Source of the DNA: Labia minor
Lineage: Eukaryota; Arthropoda; Insecta; Dermaptera; Spongiphoridae
Assembly: GCA_963082975.1 (NCBI GenBank)
Contig: OY720350.1
Location: 47,446,734 to 47,510,733, forward strand
Length of the DNA: 64,000 bases
Direction of reading: 5' to 3'
Part shown: piece after piece, positions 12,460 through 24,200 of the stretch
Layout of the letters: every line of letters begins with the position of its first letter
Numbering within the stretch: position 1 is the first letter of the stretch
Notes under the pieces: model-generated
Database searches by the model: none
Told to the model about the DNA's origin: nothing
The model's input: only the letters and a program-made list of their open reading frames with translations
Translations under genes and position numbers: made by a program

Positions 12460-13555
12460 TCATTCTGTTTTTGTTTTATATTTTTTTATAATTTTTTTTT
12501 TCTCCCAAACCACAACTCCGTCTTTATTTAAATAAGATTAAATGAAATTTTCACTGACTTTTGAATAATATTTTTTATAAACCACTTATAAATTAAACAC
12601 AAATTGCTGAATATATTTACCTCAATTTATTACTCTGCAGTCAATTGAAATTCCATATTTAGTTATTGAGATTATTATAAAATATTAAAATATAATATAT
12701 CTTACATCATTAATTATCTTTAAATATATTATAATGTATGTCATTGATAATAGAAATTAAAACGTTTACTTTCTAATATATTTTCTCTCAAATATTTTTA
12801 ATAATTATTTATATTTTTAACACACACATATATATATATATATATATTAAATTGAAAATATAAAAATATAATATACTTTGGAATTTAAAATAAAATATAG
12901 AATAATAATTATTAGATTTTTATTGATTTATACTTAAATAAAAAAAAAAATAATTTAATGAATCTATTAATTTATTTCTATATGGGATTAAGATGTTTCA
13001 TGTAATGACCTAATATTTTTGAACAGAAAATCCTTTCATTAGTTTATTATTCAAATTAACTATTTGATTTATGAGACGAGTTGAAATTTAAAAAAAAAAA
13101 TTAATACTTACATTACATAATCATAATATAAAAGATTTATATGTAAAACTCAATAAAAAAATTAGTCTATTTTTTATTCTAGATAAATAACAAAAGCAAT
13201 TTAAATTTTAAATAGATTCCTTTTATCTCAAAATATATATGAAATTAAATTGATAAAAAGAAAATAAAGGTAAATGGAAGAAGTTCATAGTATGATTTCC
13301 AAATATTATTTAAATTAGTTTTAGTCAATTTATAATTTATTACGTTAATAATAACTTAGGTATATATATATATATATAAACTTATAAATAACCCATTTTA
13401 AGAAACAGGATTAAATTTTTTATTAATTACTAAGAAAAATGTTTAAAAAAAGTAAATAAGATAATCAATTCTAGTTTCTTTTAAGTGTTTGGAATTAATT
13501 TTTTCAATTAAATTTATATTTTAAAACTATATTAAGTTTAAATTTTAATTATAAT
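12460..13555. other. AT-rich intergenic stretch
   Basis: AT-rich with TA microsatellites near 12830 and 13360. No gene or recognised repeat. Confidence 0.55.
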
Positions 13556-13559
13556 TTAC

Positions 13560-13900
13560 CTGTGACTCCACGAAACTCGAAAGTTCTAGGTCGCAGCAAC
13601 CTCATTACTACAAACGTTCCTATCCTGAGCCACAATCATCCAACTCCCACCCTCTGCCATCTTCCTTCCTACATTGTCCATCCACCGCGTCCTTGGTCTT
13701 CCAAGCGGGCATTTCCCAATCGGTCTCCCCATCAATATATTTTCCTCCATTCTTTCCTCTCCCATTCTAGCCACGAGCCCTGCCCTTGGTTGTCTTTTCG
13801 ATTTTATAACCCTATGCCTGGAGATGCGGAAAAGTCATGCAATTTCTCGTTATGCAGTCTCCACCACTCATTTTTCTTTTGCCTTCGCCCATAAATACTG
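13560..13900 (-). mobile_element. LINE 3' coding fragment (C-terminal part)
   Basis: On the minus strand this reads as the C-terminal end of a LINE ORF2: ARMGEERMEENILMGRP, then LGRPRTRWMDNVGRKM and WMIVAQDRNV. This is the usual tail after the reverse transcriptase in many insect LINEs (HVARM, RGRPRKRWxD, WxxxAQDRxxW). The same family occurs at 60205-60440 (C-terminal part), and its upstream portion matches 62990-63165. Broken by stops and truncated. Confidence 0.75.
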
Positions 13901-14640
13901 CTTAATTTACCTATTTATACAATTTATTCTTGAATAATTTTAAATCCTCCCCACCTTATTGAAATAAGTGAGCCAGTGCTTATGCTGAAATTTATCCAGA
14001 ATCTACATCTACACAAGTCAATGAAATAGTCACGTTCAAGTCGTTTAAAATGATTTAATGGTGTTATGTAGAAATTTATAAAAATTGGAAATTTTTAATG
14101 TCACTCTAATATTTTAAAAATCAAATTTTAATATACAAAATTTAGAAATATATATAAGCAAAAAAAAAAAAATATAAAATTGTAGGAATCTTTAGAATAT
14201 AATTTCTCATATATCAATCGACAAAAATAAAAAATTTTAATTAATCAATAATCACGTAAATTACTTTAAAACCATGACAATCATAAAACTGCTAGAAATT
14301 GTATTTCTTTATTATTAATCTCGTAAGAGCAAATAAATTTCCTTTTATTTCTGAAGTGAAATTTCATAATCGGATAATAAATTATTAATTCCTCTGCTTT
14401 GATTGAATCGAGGTCTAAAATAATTTCTTGGTATTTTTTTTTTATCATTTTAAAATAATTAATCATAATTAATTAATGGGATTGCAATGGATTTTCTTTT
14501 TTATTGGAAATTTTCGATGAAAGCAACGACGAGGAATCGAGTGAAGTTTAATTAAGTTTTTTTCGGCAATAGAAAAAAAAATGAAATATTTAGGATGCAA
14601 GAGGATAGAATTCGAGATGCAAATTGGTCAAAATAGCATG
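13901..14640. other. AT-rich intergenic stretch
   Basis: AT-rich. A minus-strand 61-codon frame at 14281-14466 is rich in Ile, Lys and Asn and matches nothing I know. Confidence 0.5.
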
Positions 14641-14890
14641 TATGGTGAGCCAGTTGTTTATATAATGTCGGTGGAGATTCCCACATCTGTTCACTTGTGT
14701 GAGAGGGTCATTAATTAAGTGGCTGTTGAAGTGATCAACGGTCGCGGCGTCTCATTCAGCAATCGATTGGGAAAAGTGTAACGGACCAAGCCTTTACCTG
14801 CATCGACGCCTGATGCAACAGTCAGTGACACTTCAACATCCCATTCACCCACCCTGGACACAAGTGTCACCCTTTCTTTGTCCTATTCTA
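14641..14890. promoter_or_regulatory. GC-richer island, possible cis-regulatory module
   Basis: About 250 bp of GC-richer, non-repetitive sequence between AT-rich flanks, with several near-palindromic E-box-like words (CACTTG, CAACTG). TTATATAA near 14660 could serve as a TATA box. No coding frame fits. Confidence 0.25.
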
Positions 14891-15194
14891 AATATAATTT
14901 ATTAAAAGTAAAAATATAGTTAGTTACTCGGTGAACAACTGATCGTGTTTTCTCGAATTTTGAATTCCAAAAATTATTAATTGCAGAAGAAATGGAATTG
15001 GAATCTTGTGATTAGATGTTAATGAATTCTCAGGGGAGTTATCCAACCGACCCTTAGATTTAAATTATTTATGAATTTGGATGAAAATATCAGAATTTTT
15101 TTTAAATATTTTGAATTCTAAAAAAAATTTAATAGATTTATTCTTTGCTATTTTTTGCTTCAAGTCTTAATCATTTTGTCAATTATATATTTTT

Positions 15195-15536
15195 ACTAGT
15201 AAAATCTCGCTAGACCGTAAAAATAAAGATATATGTTTGATAATTTTTCACATGATTAATAATTGTATAAAACTGCTATATATAGAATTTCAGCTTGATT
15301 GAATCACTGAAAGTACCGGAATTAATTTTTTAACACTGGAAATCTCACGCGCCAACACGTGACGTGGTGCCATCAACAAAGAGTCAAACACGAGCTGGTT
15401 TAATCACTATTATTTATTAATTTTAATTTATAATTTAATTAATTTAATTTAATTTAAATTAATATATGTTATTTAATCCAATTCAAATTTTTGCGAGATA
15501 GTCGAGTGGAGACAGTCCAGATTTTTTTTTTTTTGT
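15195..15536 (+). mobile_element. Helentron-like element, family A (copy A2, internally deleted)
   Basis: Keeps a remnant of the 5' end (AAATCTCGCTAG) joined directly to the internal GACCGTAAAAATAAAG block. It then runs through the conserved core (ATATGTTTGATAATTTTTCA, CACGTGACGTGG) to GCGAGATAGTCGAGTGGAG and the 3' hairpin. About 250 bp, including the microsatellite, are missing. Confidence 0.8.
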
Positions 15537-15752
15537 TTTATTAAAAATATTTTATATTTTATTCATTATTTATTAAATTATAAATTGCATAAACTTCAAG
15601 TTTTACAGAACAGCACTAAATCCAGAGATTATCCTCTTGGTTTAGTTTACGTATACATAAACGCAAAAAACAAAAAAAAATGAAATAAAATTAGTTTGTT
15701 GAAGAATTTCTTCAATTCATATTAAAATGAGTTGAATTTTGTTTATTTATAA

Positions 15753-16043
15753 CAGAGGTTCCCAAACCTTTTTTTTCATGTCCTTTGCCATGTTTTTCGG
15801 TTTAGGGTAGATCCCCTACTTACTTGATATTGATTTTTTTTTAATTCCTAAAAAAAATTTACTTTTATTAGAGCCATATTGCAAAATCGAAATGATTAAG
15901 AGCCAAACCGTGTATTTTCAGATCCACTGTAGTGGACCTCTATTTTCACTTTATGGGCCCCCAAATTTTTTTTCGCTAACGTAGACCCCTTGCAGGTTGT
16001 CATATAAACCTGAGGTCGAAATAGACCACTTTGGAAATCACTG
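15753..16043. mobile_element. hAT-type MITE
   Basis: Ends read CAGAGGTTCCCAAA and TTTGGAAATCACTG, imperfect terminal inverted repeats of the hAT type (CAGNG ... CNCTG). The flanking 8 bp are ATTTATAA on the left and ATTTATAT on the right, a 7 of 8 match to the 8-bp target duplication expected of hAT. It is 291 bp and non-coding. The right end abuts a family A copy. Confidence 0.8.
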
Positions 16044-16059
16044 ATTTATATGATCCTTT

Positions 16060-16598
16060 TTACTATACAAGATTACGCAAAAACGGTTTGAGCTTTAATA
16101 ATGAAATTTGGTACAAGGGCTTTATTCAAAATTCGTAGTTTTATAAAATCTTTTGACAAATGTAATTCGGAAGAGGGTCATTACCTACCACATTTTCATT
16201 TTTTTTTTTTCTAAACTGACCGTAAAAATAAAGATATATGTTTGATAGTTTTTCTTCTTCTTTCTCTTTCATTATAGGCCGGAGGCCTGTTCTTTTTCAC
16301 AATCCTCAGTAGCGATAGTTTTTCACATGATTAAAAATTGTATAAAACTGCTATATATAGAATTTCAGCTTGATTGAATCGCTGAAAGTACCGGAATTAA
16401 ATTTCTAACACGTTGACTGCAAATCACGCACCAGCACGTGAAGTGGTGTCATCAACAAAGAGCCATACACAAGCTTGTTTAATAAATATTAATTATTAAT
16501 TATTAATTTATAATTAATTTAATTTAATTTAAATATAATATATATTAATTAATTCAATTTAAATTTGCGAGATAGTCGAGTGGACACTCCAGATTTTT
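16060..16598 (+). mobile_element. Helentron-like element, family A (copy A3, 5' truncated)
   Basis: Begins within the family at ACAAGATTACGCAAAAACGG and runs to the 3' hairpin and AGATTTTT. It lacks the 5' end and microsatellite. It is interrupted at 16248-16311 by a separate small insertion. Confidence 0.8.
16248..16311 (-). mobile_element. Small 3'-end retroinsertion inside family A copy A3
   Basis: About 65 bp absent from every other family A copy. It is flanked by a direct repeat of the host word GATAGTTTTTC (at about 16240 and 16312). On the minus strand the insert reads GCTACTGAGGATTGTG, continues through AGGCCTCCGGCCT and ends in an A/G-rich tail (GAAAGAGAAAGAAGAAG). Target duplication plus purine-rich tail points to a heavily 5'-truncated LINE or SINE insertion. 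Confidence 0.6.
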
Positions 16599-16765
16599 CA
16601 ATTTACTATTACTAGGAATTTACTTACAATTTACTGAAAATATAATTACTATAATATTAATAGATTTAATTGTAGGTACTATATAAAACATTTTCAAAGT
16701 AAACAAAAAAATAAAAATAAATAATTATAGGAATAATTAATTTATTTTATTCTCTTCTGTTTTTA

Positions 16766-17380
16766 TTATCTCGCCAGAGATAGTATTGCGATCAAGAAAA
16801 TTTTGGATGTTGAGATTTTGATGTTTTTATACGTTTTGAAGGTTCCTGAATCATTTTCACTAAGGTTGAGAAAAATGTCTGTCTGTCTTGTGTGTATATG
16901 TGTATATGTATATAACCATGATTACGCCAAAACGGTTTGAGCTAGAATGATGAAATTTGATAAATGCGCATTATTCAAAATTCATAGTTTTCTATCAACT
17001 TTTGAAAAATATAGCTCAACAGGAAGAGGGTTATTACCTACAAGTTTTTGATTTTTTTTTCATCTAAAGTGACCGCAAAAATAAAGATATATGTTTGATA
17101 ATTTTTCACATGATTAATAATTGTATAAAACTGCTATTTATAGAATTTCAGCTTGATTGAATCGCTGAAAGTACCAGAATTCATTTTTTAACACTGCAAA
17201 TCTCACGCGCCAACACGTGACGTGGTGCCATCAACAAAGAGCCAAACATGCGCTGGTTCAATAAATATTATTTATTAATTTTAATTTATAATTTAATTAA
17301 ATTTAATTTAAATTAATATATGTTATTTAATCCAATTCAAATTTGCGAGATAGTCGAGTGGAGACACTCCAGATTTTTTT
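16766..17380 (+). mobile_element. Helentron-like element, family A (copy A4, full length)
   Basis: A complete copy from ATTATCTCGCCAGAGATAGT to the 3' hairpin (TGGAG ACA CTCCA) and AGATTTTTTT. It contains the GTCTGTCTGTCTTGTGTG microsatellite block and the conserved core. Non-coding. Confidence 0.85.
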
Positions 17381-18300
17381 TAATTCTACATTTTTTTTAC
17401 CTGTTCTTTAACTTTTCTTTACCCTACGAAATGAAATAATAGATTTAATTTAATTTAATTTAACAGAATATGAATATCTCTCTTGAATGTTTAAGAATAT
17501 TATATATATATATATATATGTTCAAGAATCAAGAGTATAACAATCTTTTTAAATTCTCTAGTGATGTTAATAGTTTTTAAAACACCTCGTTTTCTGGATA
17601 GATCAATTGAACCGTCCAGACAGATTCAATATGAATGTTATTTTGTAATCAAGCATAATAAAAATAAAGCAAAGGAAAGAGATATTTAATGTAGACCAAT
17701 AAAAGCATGGAAATCGTTTCAACATCCTTTTCCCCCTCCCTGTCTCTCATTAAAGAATCAACCTGGCTTGTCTGTCCTTTTCAATTTATCTTAATAAAAA
17801 AACAAAATCCATATTTTTTTCATCCATTGCCACATATTTGAATTAAAGACTTGTGTCTGTGTTATTTATTTTTTTTTTTTTTGATGTTAACTTAAAAATA
17901 ACTCCGTAACTAATTTTTGTTATGAATGAAATGCTTCTGGAATTCTATTATCAAAAAATAAATATATAATTATGTATTATGTCTATCAATTCAAATAGAC
18001 TTTCTATATTAATTTTTAATGCATTTGATTAATTATGATAATTAATTCACGATTTAATAAATCGATAATGAAAATAAATTTAGAATTTAACAAATTATTT
18101 AATTAATTTATATTTTCACAATCAAATGGATAATTAAATCATTTCATTTGTTGCATCAACCAAATTATTTTATAAAAAAAATCATTTTTTTTTTCAAATC
18201 AAAGAATATACCATATATACTATTATATAAGGCTTATCAATTAATTAGAACAATTAATTATAGATCATTATATATGTATCAATAATTTATGGACTTATTT
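17381..18300. other. AT-rich intergenic stretch
   Basis: AT-rich with a TA microsatellite near 17500 and a C-rich stretch near 17730. No gene or repeat family recognised. Confidence 0.5.
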
Positions 18301-18450
18301 TAAACCAGCGCATGTTTGGCTATTTGTTGATGGCACCACGTTACGTGCTGCCGCGTGATTGCCCGTCAACGTGTTAAAAAATTAATTCCGGTACTTTCAG
18401 CGATTTAATCAAGCTGAAATTCTATATATAGCAGTTTTATACAATTTATA
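18301..18450 (-). mobile_element. Helentron-like element, family A (partial copy A5)
   Basis: Inverted partial copy covering the CCAGCGCATGTTTGGC to GCAGTTTTATACAATTTA core. It joins directly to the next copy without spacer, so the pair looks like a tandem head-to-tail array with part of the unit deleted at the junction. Confidence 0.75.
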
Positions 18451-18987
18451 TTTAAATTAAATTTAATTAATTATAAATTATAAATTAAAATTAATAAACA
18501 ATATTTATTAAACCAGCGCGTGTTTGGCTCTTTGTTGATGGCACCACATCACGTGCTGGCGCGTTATTTGCAGTCGTGTTAAAAAATTAATTCCGGTGTT
18601 TTCAGCGGTTCAATCAAGCTGAAATTATATATATATAGCAGTTTTATCCAATTTTTAATCATGTGAAAAACTATCAAACATATATCTTTATTTTTACGTT
18701 CAGTTTAGAGGAAAAAAAAATGAAAATGTGGTAGGTAATGTCCGTCTTCCGAATGAGTTACATTTCTCAAAAGTTGATAGAAAACTATGAATTTTGAATA
18801 ATACCCGTGTACCAAATTTCATTATTCTAGCTCAATCACTCACTCACCCCCCCCCCCCCTCCCCCATACAGAGAGACAGACAGACAGACATTTTTCTTAA
18901 CCTTAGTGAGAATGACTCAGGGGCCTTCAAAAGGTATAAAAATATCAAAATCTCGACATCGAAAATTTTCCTGATTGCAATACTATC
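18451..18987 (-). mobile_element. Helentron-like element, family A (copy A6)
   Basis: Inverted copy that includes the core, the (GACA)n microsatellite and most of the 5' end (GATTGCAATACTATC). Its 3' hairpin is missing at the junction with A5. A 13-base C run interrupted by one T lies at 18847-18865. Its 5' end is 12 bp from the 3' end of a family B copy. Confidence 0.8.
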
Positions 18988-18999
18988 AAAAAATAAATA

Positions 19000-19646
19000 A
19001 GTTGACCTGTGGCCAGGTCCGAACCGACCGACGGTTTGAAATAAATTAATTTCCAGCTACAGAAACAATTTCAAATAATTTTCATATATCTATTAATGTA
19101 ATAAAAAACAGATATGGATACATAAATAATAAATATAAACATTTTTAATTTTATTTTATTTATAATATATATGCAAGACCAGGCTGTGACGTCATGAATG
19201 GCTGGATGAGGTCATATAATTTTAAATCAAGAAAAAACGAATAAATATGATTTTTCTCGAGGATAAAACCAATACAAAGTGCATGATTCGTGGTGATATA
19301 TAAAAAAATCTCCTTTGGTGTGAAAATAACCCTTTCCTTCCTATCGTCGATCGCTAATACTACCACTTCCGGTTTCCGGAATTGCACCAAAAGTTGATCA
19401 ATTCATCCCATTAATGCATTAAGTAAATATACCAAATTTCATCAAAATCGGTTGAGCCGTTCAGGCTGTACACATCTATACGGACGGACGGACAGACGGA
19501 CAGACGGACAGACAGACGGACAGACATCATGCTAAAAATACTTTTTTCTGTTTAGAAAATGCATGATTCGTGGAGATATGTAAAAATCTCCACATGTGAA
19601 ATTTGGTGTGAAAACAATACCTCCCTTACTATCGTCGGTCGGTAAA
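19000..19646 (-). mobile_element. Helentron-like element, family B (copy B1)
   Basis: Inverted full-length copy. Read from its own 5' end it starts ACCGACCGACGATAG and ends CGTCGGTCGGTTCGG followed by the hairpin GACCTG GCCA CAGGTC and AACTTA. The 11-bp words ACCGACCGACG and CGTCGGTCGGT are perfect inverses. A long (GTCC/GTCT)n microsatellite lies in the middle. A 76-codon frame across it is fortuitous; the same reading recurs in copies B4 and B5 because the DNA is conserved. Confidence 0.85.
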
Positions 19647-21200
19647 AATAGTAAAAAATAGTTTCAAGATTTTTGTATTTATAATATATATCACTAGATA
19701 TTAGATCTGATATCATTATGTGCTTGGTTATTTATTTATTTATCGAAAAATACATAATTATTATTATAATTAAATAGTAATTATTAAAAACTGAGTATAT
19801 AATCCCATTAACCAATCAGAAAATGACGTCACAGAATAGAATCTATGGTACCTATAGATTAAACAAGTTTTTAAATCAAAGCACATCCTAATTATAGACA
19901 CTTTTTTGTTTTGGTTTAAAATTGAGATAATTAATATTATAATTGATAATAATTCAAATTTATATTTATTTTTTAATGAAAATATAAAAATATTATTGTA
20001 TAGTATAAATTCTCAAATTAATTATTGTTTGCGTTCAGGTAACCACTACGTCACTGTGACAAATCTAGGGAGGTGTGGGGGTTAGGCTGATTTTAACTAA
20101 TGCTTGTGGTGCGTAACTTTTTAATTGATTAATTAAAAAATTATGTACAATCTTTTCTCATTCTTTATTATTTACTTTATATAAACTTGTATCACTTGAG
20201 AAAATATAACAAAAGTGAAACTACCCTATTATTTAAATAATTAAACTTCATTTAACTATTATTCATCCCTTGTCAAATACAAAATGTACATGAGTCGGGT
20301 TTCTGGCTTTTAGATGAAGTAATTATTGCAGTATCATCAGCTAATGAAGCAATATTTGTGTTTCGCTTGATAGAAATATGTAGTTTCCTTATTGAGTAGA
20401 AATAATTGTATAGATTGATTATGTTAGAATTAATTCATTAAATGTATTTACCCATCGAAGCCCATTTGACTAGAGTCCCACCACCTTTTGAATGAATTCT
20501 TTCTTATTTGGTCAATTTTATTTTTCAATCAACAATAATTATTCATTGAAAGATTGTCTAATATTCGCTCGAGATTTATTTAAAATATGCATTATCTATT
20601 CATATATTAAAAGAAACGAAAATAAGTTGTATTTGTTCCGCTTGAACAATTTAAATGACCTATACATGATTTACACATAGAAAAGTTTTCTGAAGTATTC
20701 ACATCAGTTTTATTTTGTTTCTTATTTATTATAAGTTTGTTTTCGTGATTTTGGATCTGGATCATTGAACCAAATGTAAATTTAAAATAATCGATAATAT
20801 TATTTAGGATGATCGAAAATAATCAAAAAATGTCCAAATGAGTTGGTACAATATTAAATAATCATTTATCATTTTTTATCAGTTCTATAGACAAAATTAT
20901 TCAAAAATTAACTTAATTAAATCTATGATTTTATTGATTTATCGTGTTTGTGTGATTAATAACACAAAAAAAGAGTTGACTGAATTCTTATTCATGTTAC
21001 ATCACGACATGTTTTCTATATTATTATTCTACTTATTGGATTAATTTGCATCTGCCCTGATGAATTTTGTAGAGGGATGATCGCTTTGGACCGTCCTCTT
21101 GACGATTTACGTATTCTATGATCGCCTTTTACGAACGGCCGCGTTCCAGATTCGAGTGATAGCCAGAAAAAACATCAAGATCTCCGTGCATTCCCTCACT
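19647..21200. other. AT-rich intergenic stretch with a LINE relic
   Basis: Mostly AT-rich. It contains the jockey-like RT relic at 20288-20400 and, from about 21040, a GC-richer block leading into the promoter of cuticle gene 2. No other gene seen. Confidence 0.5.
20288..20400 (-). mobile_element. Possible jockey-like LINE reverse transcriptase relic
   Basis: The minus strand reads IKRNTNIASLADDTAIITSS in one uninterrupted frame. The LADDTAII segment matches the catalytic YADDTAII box of jockey-clade reverse transcriptases. Only about 35 codons are readable, and nothing similar extends on either side. It is a different family from the LINE fragments at 7707, 13560, 60205 and 62990. Confidence 0.5.
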
Positions 21201-21210
21201 TTGCGAGAGG

Positions 21211-21244
21211 TATAAAACCCTGCGGCCCCGACTCCCTGGTCAGA
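21211..21244 (+). promoter_or_regulatory. Core promoter of cuticle gene 2
   Basis: TATAAAA at 21211-21217, followed 31 bp later by an arthropod initiator-like GTCAGA, with predicted start at about 21242. The start codon follows at 21291. The 170 bp upstream are GC-richer than the flanks. Confidence 0.75.
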
Positions 21245-21290
21245 ACTCATTCAAGTCTCCAAGAGCACCAATCACACATCCATAGCCAAC

Positions 21291-24200
21291 ATGTTCAAGG
21301 TACATTTACAAGAATTCGTTCAATCCATTTCCCAAATATTTCATCTTCAATTTTACTTTTAGAATTTTTTATTAAATTTTTTTTTTTTTTTTATTCTCCT
21401 CGTTTAGATTTTGGTTATCGTGGCTCTCATTGCCACCGCCCAAGGGGGTCTTCTCAGTGCCCCAGCCGTCTCTTATTCAGCTCCCGCTCTTAGCTACGCT
21501 GCAGCCGCCCCCGCCCTTAGCTACGCTGCAGCTGCCCCCGCATTGACAAAAGTCGCCTACAGCGCTCCAGCTATCTCTTATGCCGCTCCCGCTAAATTAG
21601 CCGTTGCTGCACCTGCCTATTCCTATGCAGCTGCTGCTCCAGCCATCTCCTATGCCGCTCCCGCTGTCACCAAAGTCGCCTACTCTGCACCCGCCGTTTC
21701 CTATGCTGCTCCCGCCGTATCTTATGCCGCTCCCGCTAAATACGCTGTAGCTGCACCTGCCCTATCTTATGCCGCCCCCGCTATCACCAAAGTTGCCTAT
21801 TCCGCTCCAGCTATTTCTTATGCTGCTCCAGCTAAATACGCTGTAGCTGCTCCTGCCGTTAGTTATGCCGCTCCCGCAGTTACAAAACTCGCCTACTCCG
21901 CCCCCGCTGTATCTTATGCCGCTCCCGCCGTTACAAAACTTGCCTACTCAGCCCCCGCCATCTCTTATGCTGCCCCCGCTAAATACGCTGTAGCTGCTCC
22001 TGCTGTGTCTTATGCCGCTGCAGCCCCAACCATCTCCTATGCCGCCCCCGCGAAATACGCTGTAGCTGCCCCTGCTATTACATACGCTGCTCCCAAATTG
22101 GCCGTTGCTGCCCCAATCGCTAAAGTCGCTGTTGCTGAGCCCGTGTCTTTCCCTGAATACAGGTGAGAATTTACGTACCTTTAGGATTTGCTAATATTGA
22201 TTTGTTTATAAATTATTCTAAATTATTTTTTTTTCTAATTAAATAGTCTTAATCTCTCGTTTAGCTACTTACTAAATTACTAGAAATAATTATTCGACAT
22301 TATAAATCTATCTATGAAATTAATTACATATTAATACATATTTCAAATATAGATATAATAATTAAATAATATTTATTAAATGTAATGTTATATCGACTAA
22401 AATTTAATAAGAATAATTTTAAATTAAACTTACAAAGAAATGTCAACTTTATTGATATATTTGCGTTTTGTATATACATTTACACAAATAATGGTGAAAC
22501 AACCGAAATGCTCATAAAACAAATATATCAAAAAACTTGAAACTTCTACGATAATAGTTATCTTGAATTAGAAAGCCAATAAGATCAAATATTTGATGAA
22601 GAAAAAAAAAATTATAAAAAAGTACGGGTAATTATTCAAGTAAACACATTTTCATGGATTAGAATAATAATTTAGCAGTGGGTTCCTTTTGTAATTACAA
22701 ATAAACTTTTCTTATGAAATTTTTCCGGACCTCTTCTAGTTTACAAGTTAAAAATTATTAAAATAAAGATTTTTTTTTAAGTTTAACAGAATAGTTATGA
22801 AAACGCGTTTACTTGATTAATTACCCGTACTTTTTTATAATTTTTTTTTTCTTCATCAAATATTTGATCTTATTGGCTTTCTAATTCAATATAACTATTA
22901 TATTAATTTAATTAATTCTTTAATTACACATTTATACTAGTAAAATTAAATTACTCTTTTTAAAAAGCTAGATTACAACCTCTTAAAAAATTACGAATTA
23001 AATTCCTTATACCTAAATTGGTTAAAAATCTACTCAACTAATGACTACTTTATTGTAATTATATTTTTTTTAAATACTCGGAATTTCTATATGAAAGATA
23101 TATAATACATCTATTAGAAATAATTATTGTTGTTATTTTTATATTAAAGATGTTAGTGAAATATTCATTGGTTATATTATATATATTTATTGAATTCTAC
23201 GTGGGTATGCCAAATTTCTTTAAAACATTAAATATTTTAGATAAGATCTTTAATTTCATAAATATTTCTGTTATTTTTAATAATCGTGAAGCATTTTGAA
23301 TGGAACGTGTTTTTGTAATATATGTACCAACCACTAAATTATATTTTTTTTACCTTTTAAAGAAAAAAAACAGATATGAAATATTTTTTTTTTATATCTT
23401 CTATTTAATTTGAGCACTTTCGATTTTTATTAAATTCCAATAGAACTAATTATAATTAAAGTTTGCCAATAAGAAATCGATAGATATGAACAAGAGATCA
23501 CGTTTTTATTTTTTTTTTATTTTACTTTTTTTGATTGTAAATCATCTAATGCGGAGAGGGAAGGGATCAAATACAAAAATGTCTTTAAACTTTATCGCGA
23601 AATGAAAGTAACTAAACAACTAATCACTATTATTTCTTATTCTATTATTAAATTATTGGATTTTACTTCCTTTTTTGTGAAACTTAACGATTGTATTTAG
23701 AAAAAAATTTTAAACTTATTTTTACCGACCGACGATAGTAAGGGAGGTATTGTTTTCACACCAAATTTCACATGTGGAGATTTTTACATATCTCCACGAA
23801 TCATGCATTTTCTTAACAGAAAAAAGTATTTTTAGCATGATGTCTGTCCGTCCGTCCGTCCGTCCGTAGAGATGTGTACAGCCTGAACGGCTGAACGGAT
23901 TTTGATGAAATTTGGTATATTTACTTAATGCATCAGTGGGATGAATTGATCAACTTTTGGTGCAAATCCGGAAACCGGAAGTGGTAGTATTAGCGATCGA
24001 CGATAGGAAGGGAAGGGTTATTTTCATACCAAATTTCACATGAGGAGATTTTTTTATATATCACCACGAATCATTCACTTTGTATTGATTTTATCCTCGA
24101 GAAAAATCATATTTATTAGTTTTTTCTTGATTTAAAATTATATGACGTCATCCAGCCATTCATGACGTCACAGCCTGGTCTTGCATATATATTATAATTA

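Noticed and set aside
19160-19390. 76-codon minus-strand frame starting [18 protein letters not shown]
   Set aside because: The same reading recurs in other family B copies (37971, 55049, 56951) and follows DNA conservation of a non-coding repeat; it has no known domain and is variably interrupted.
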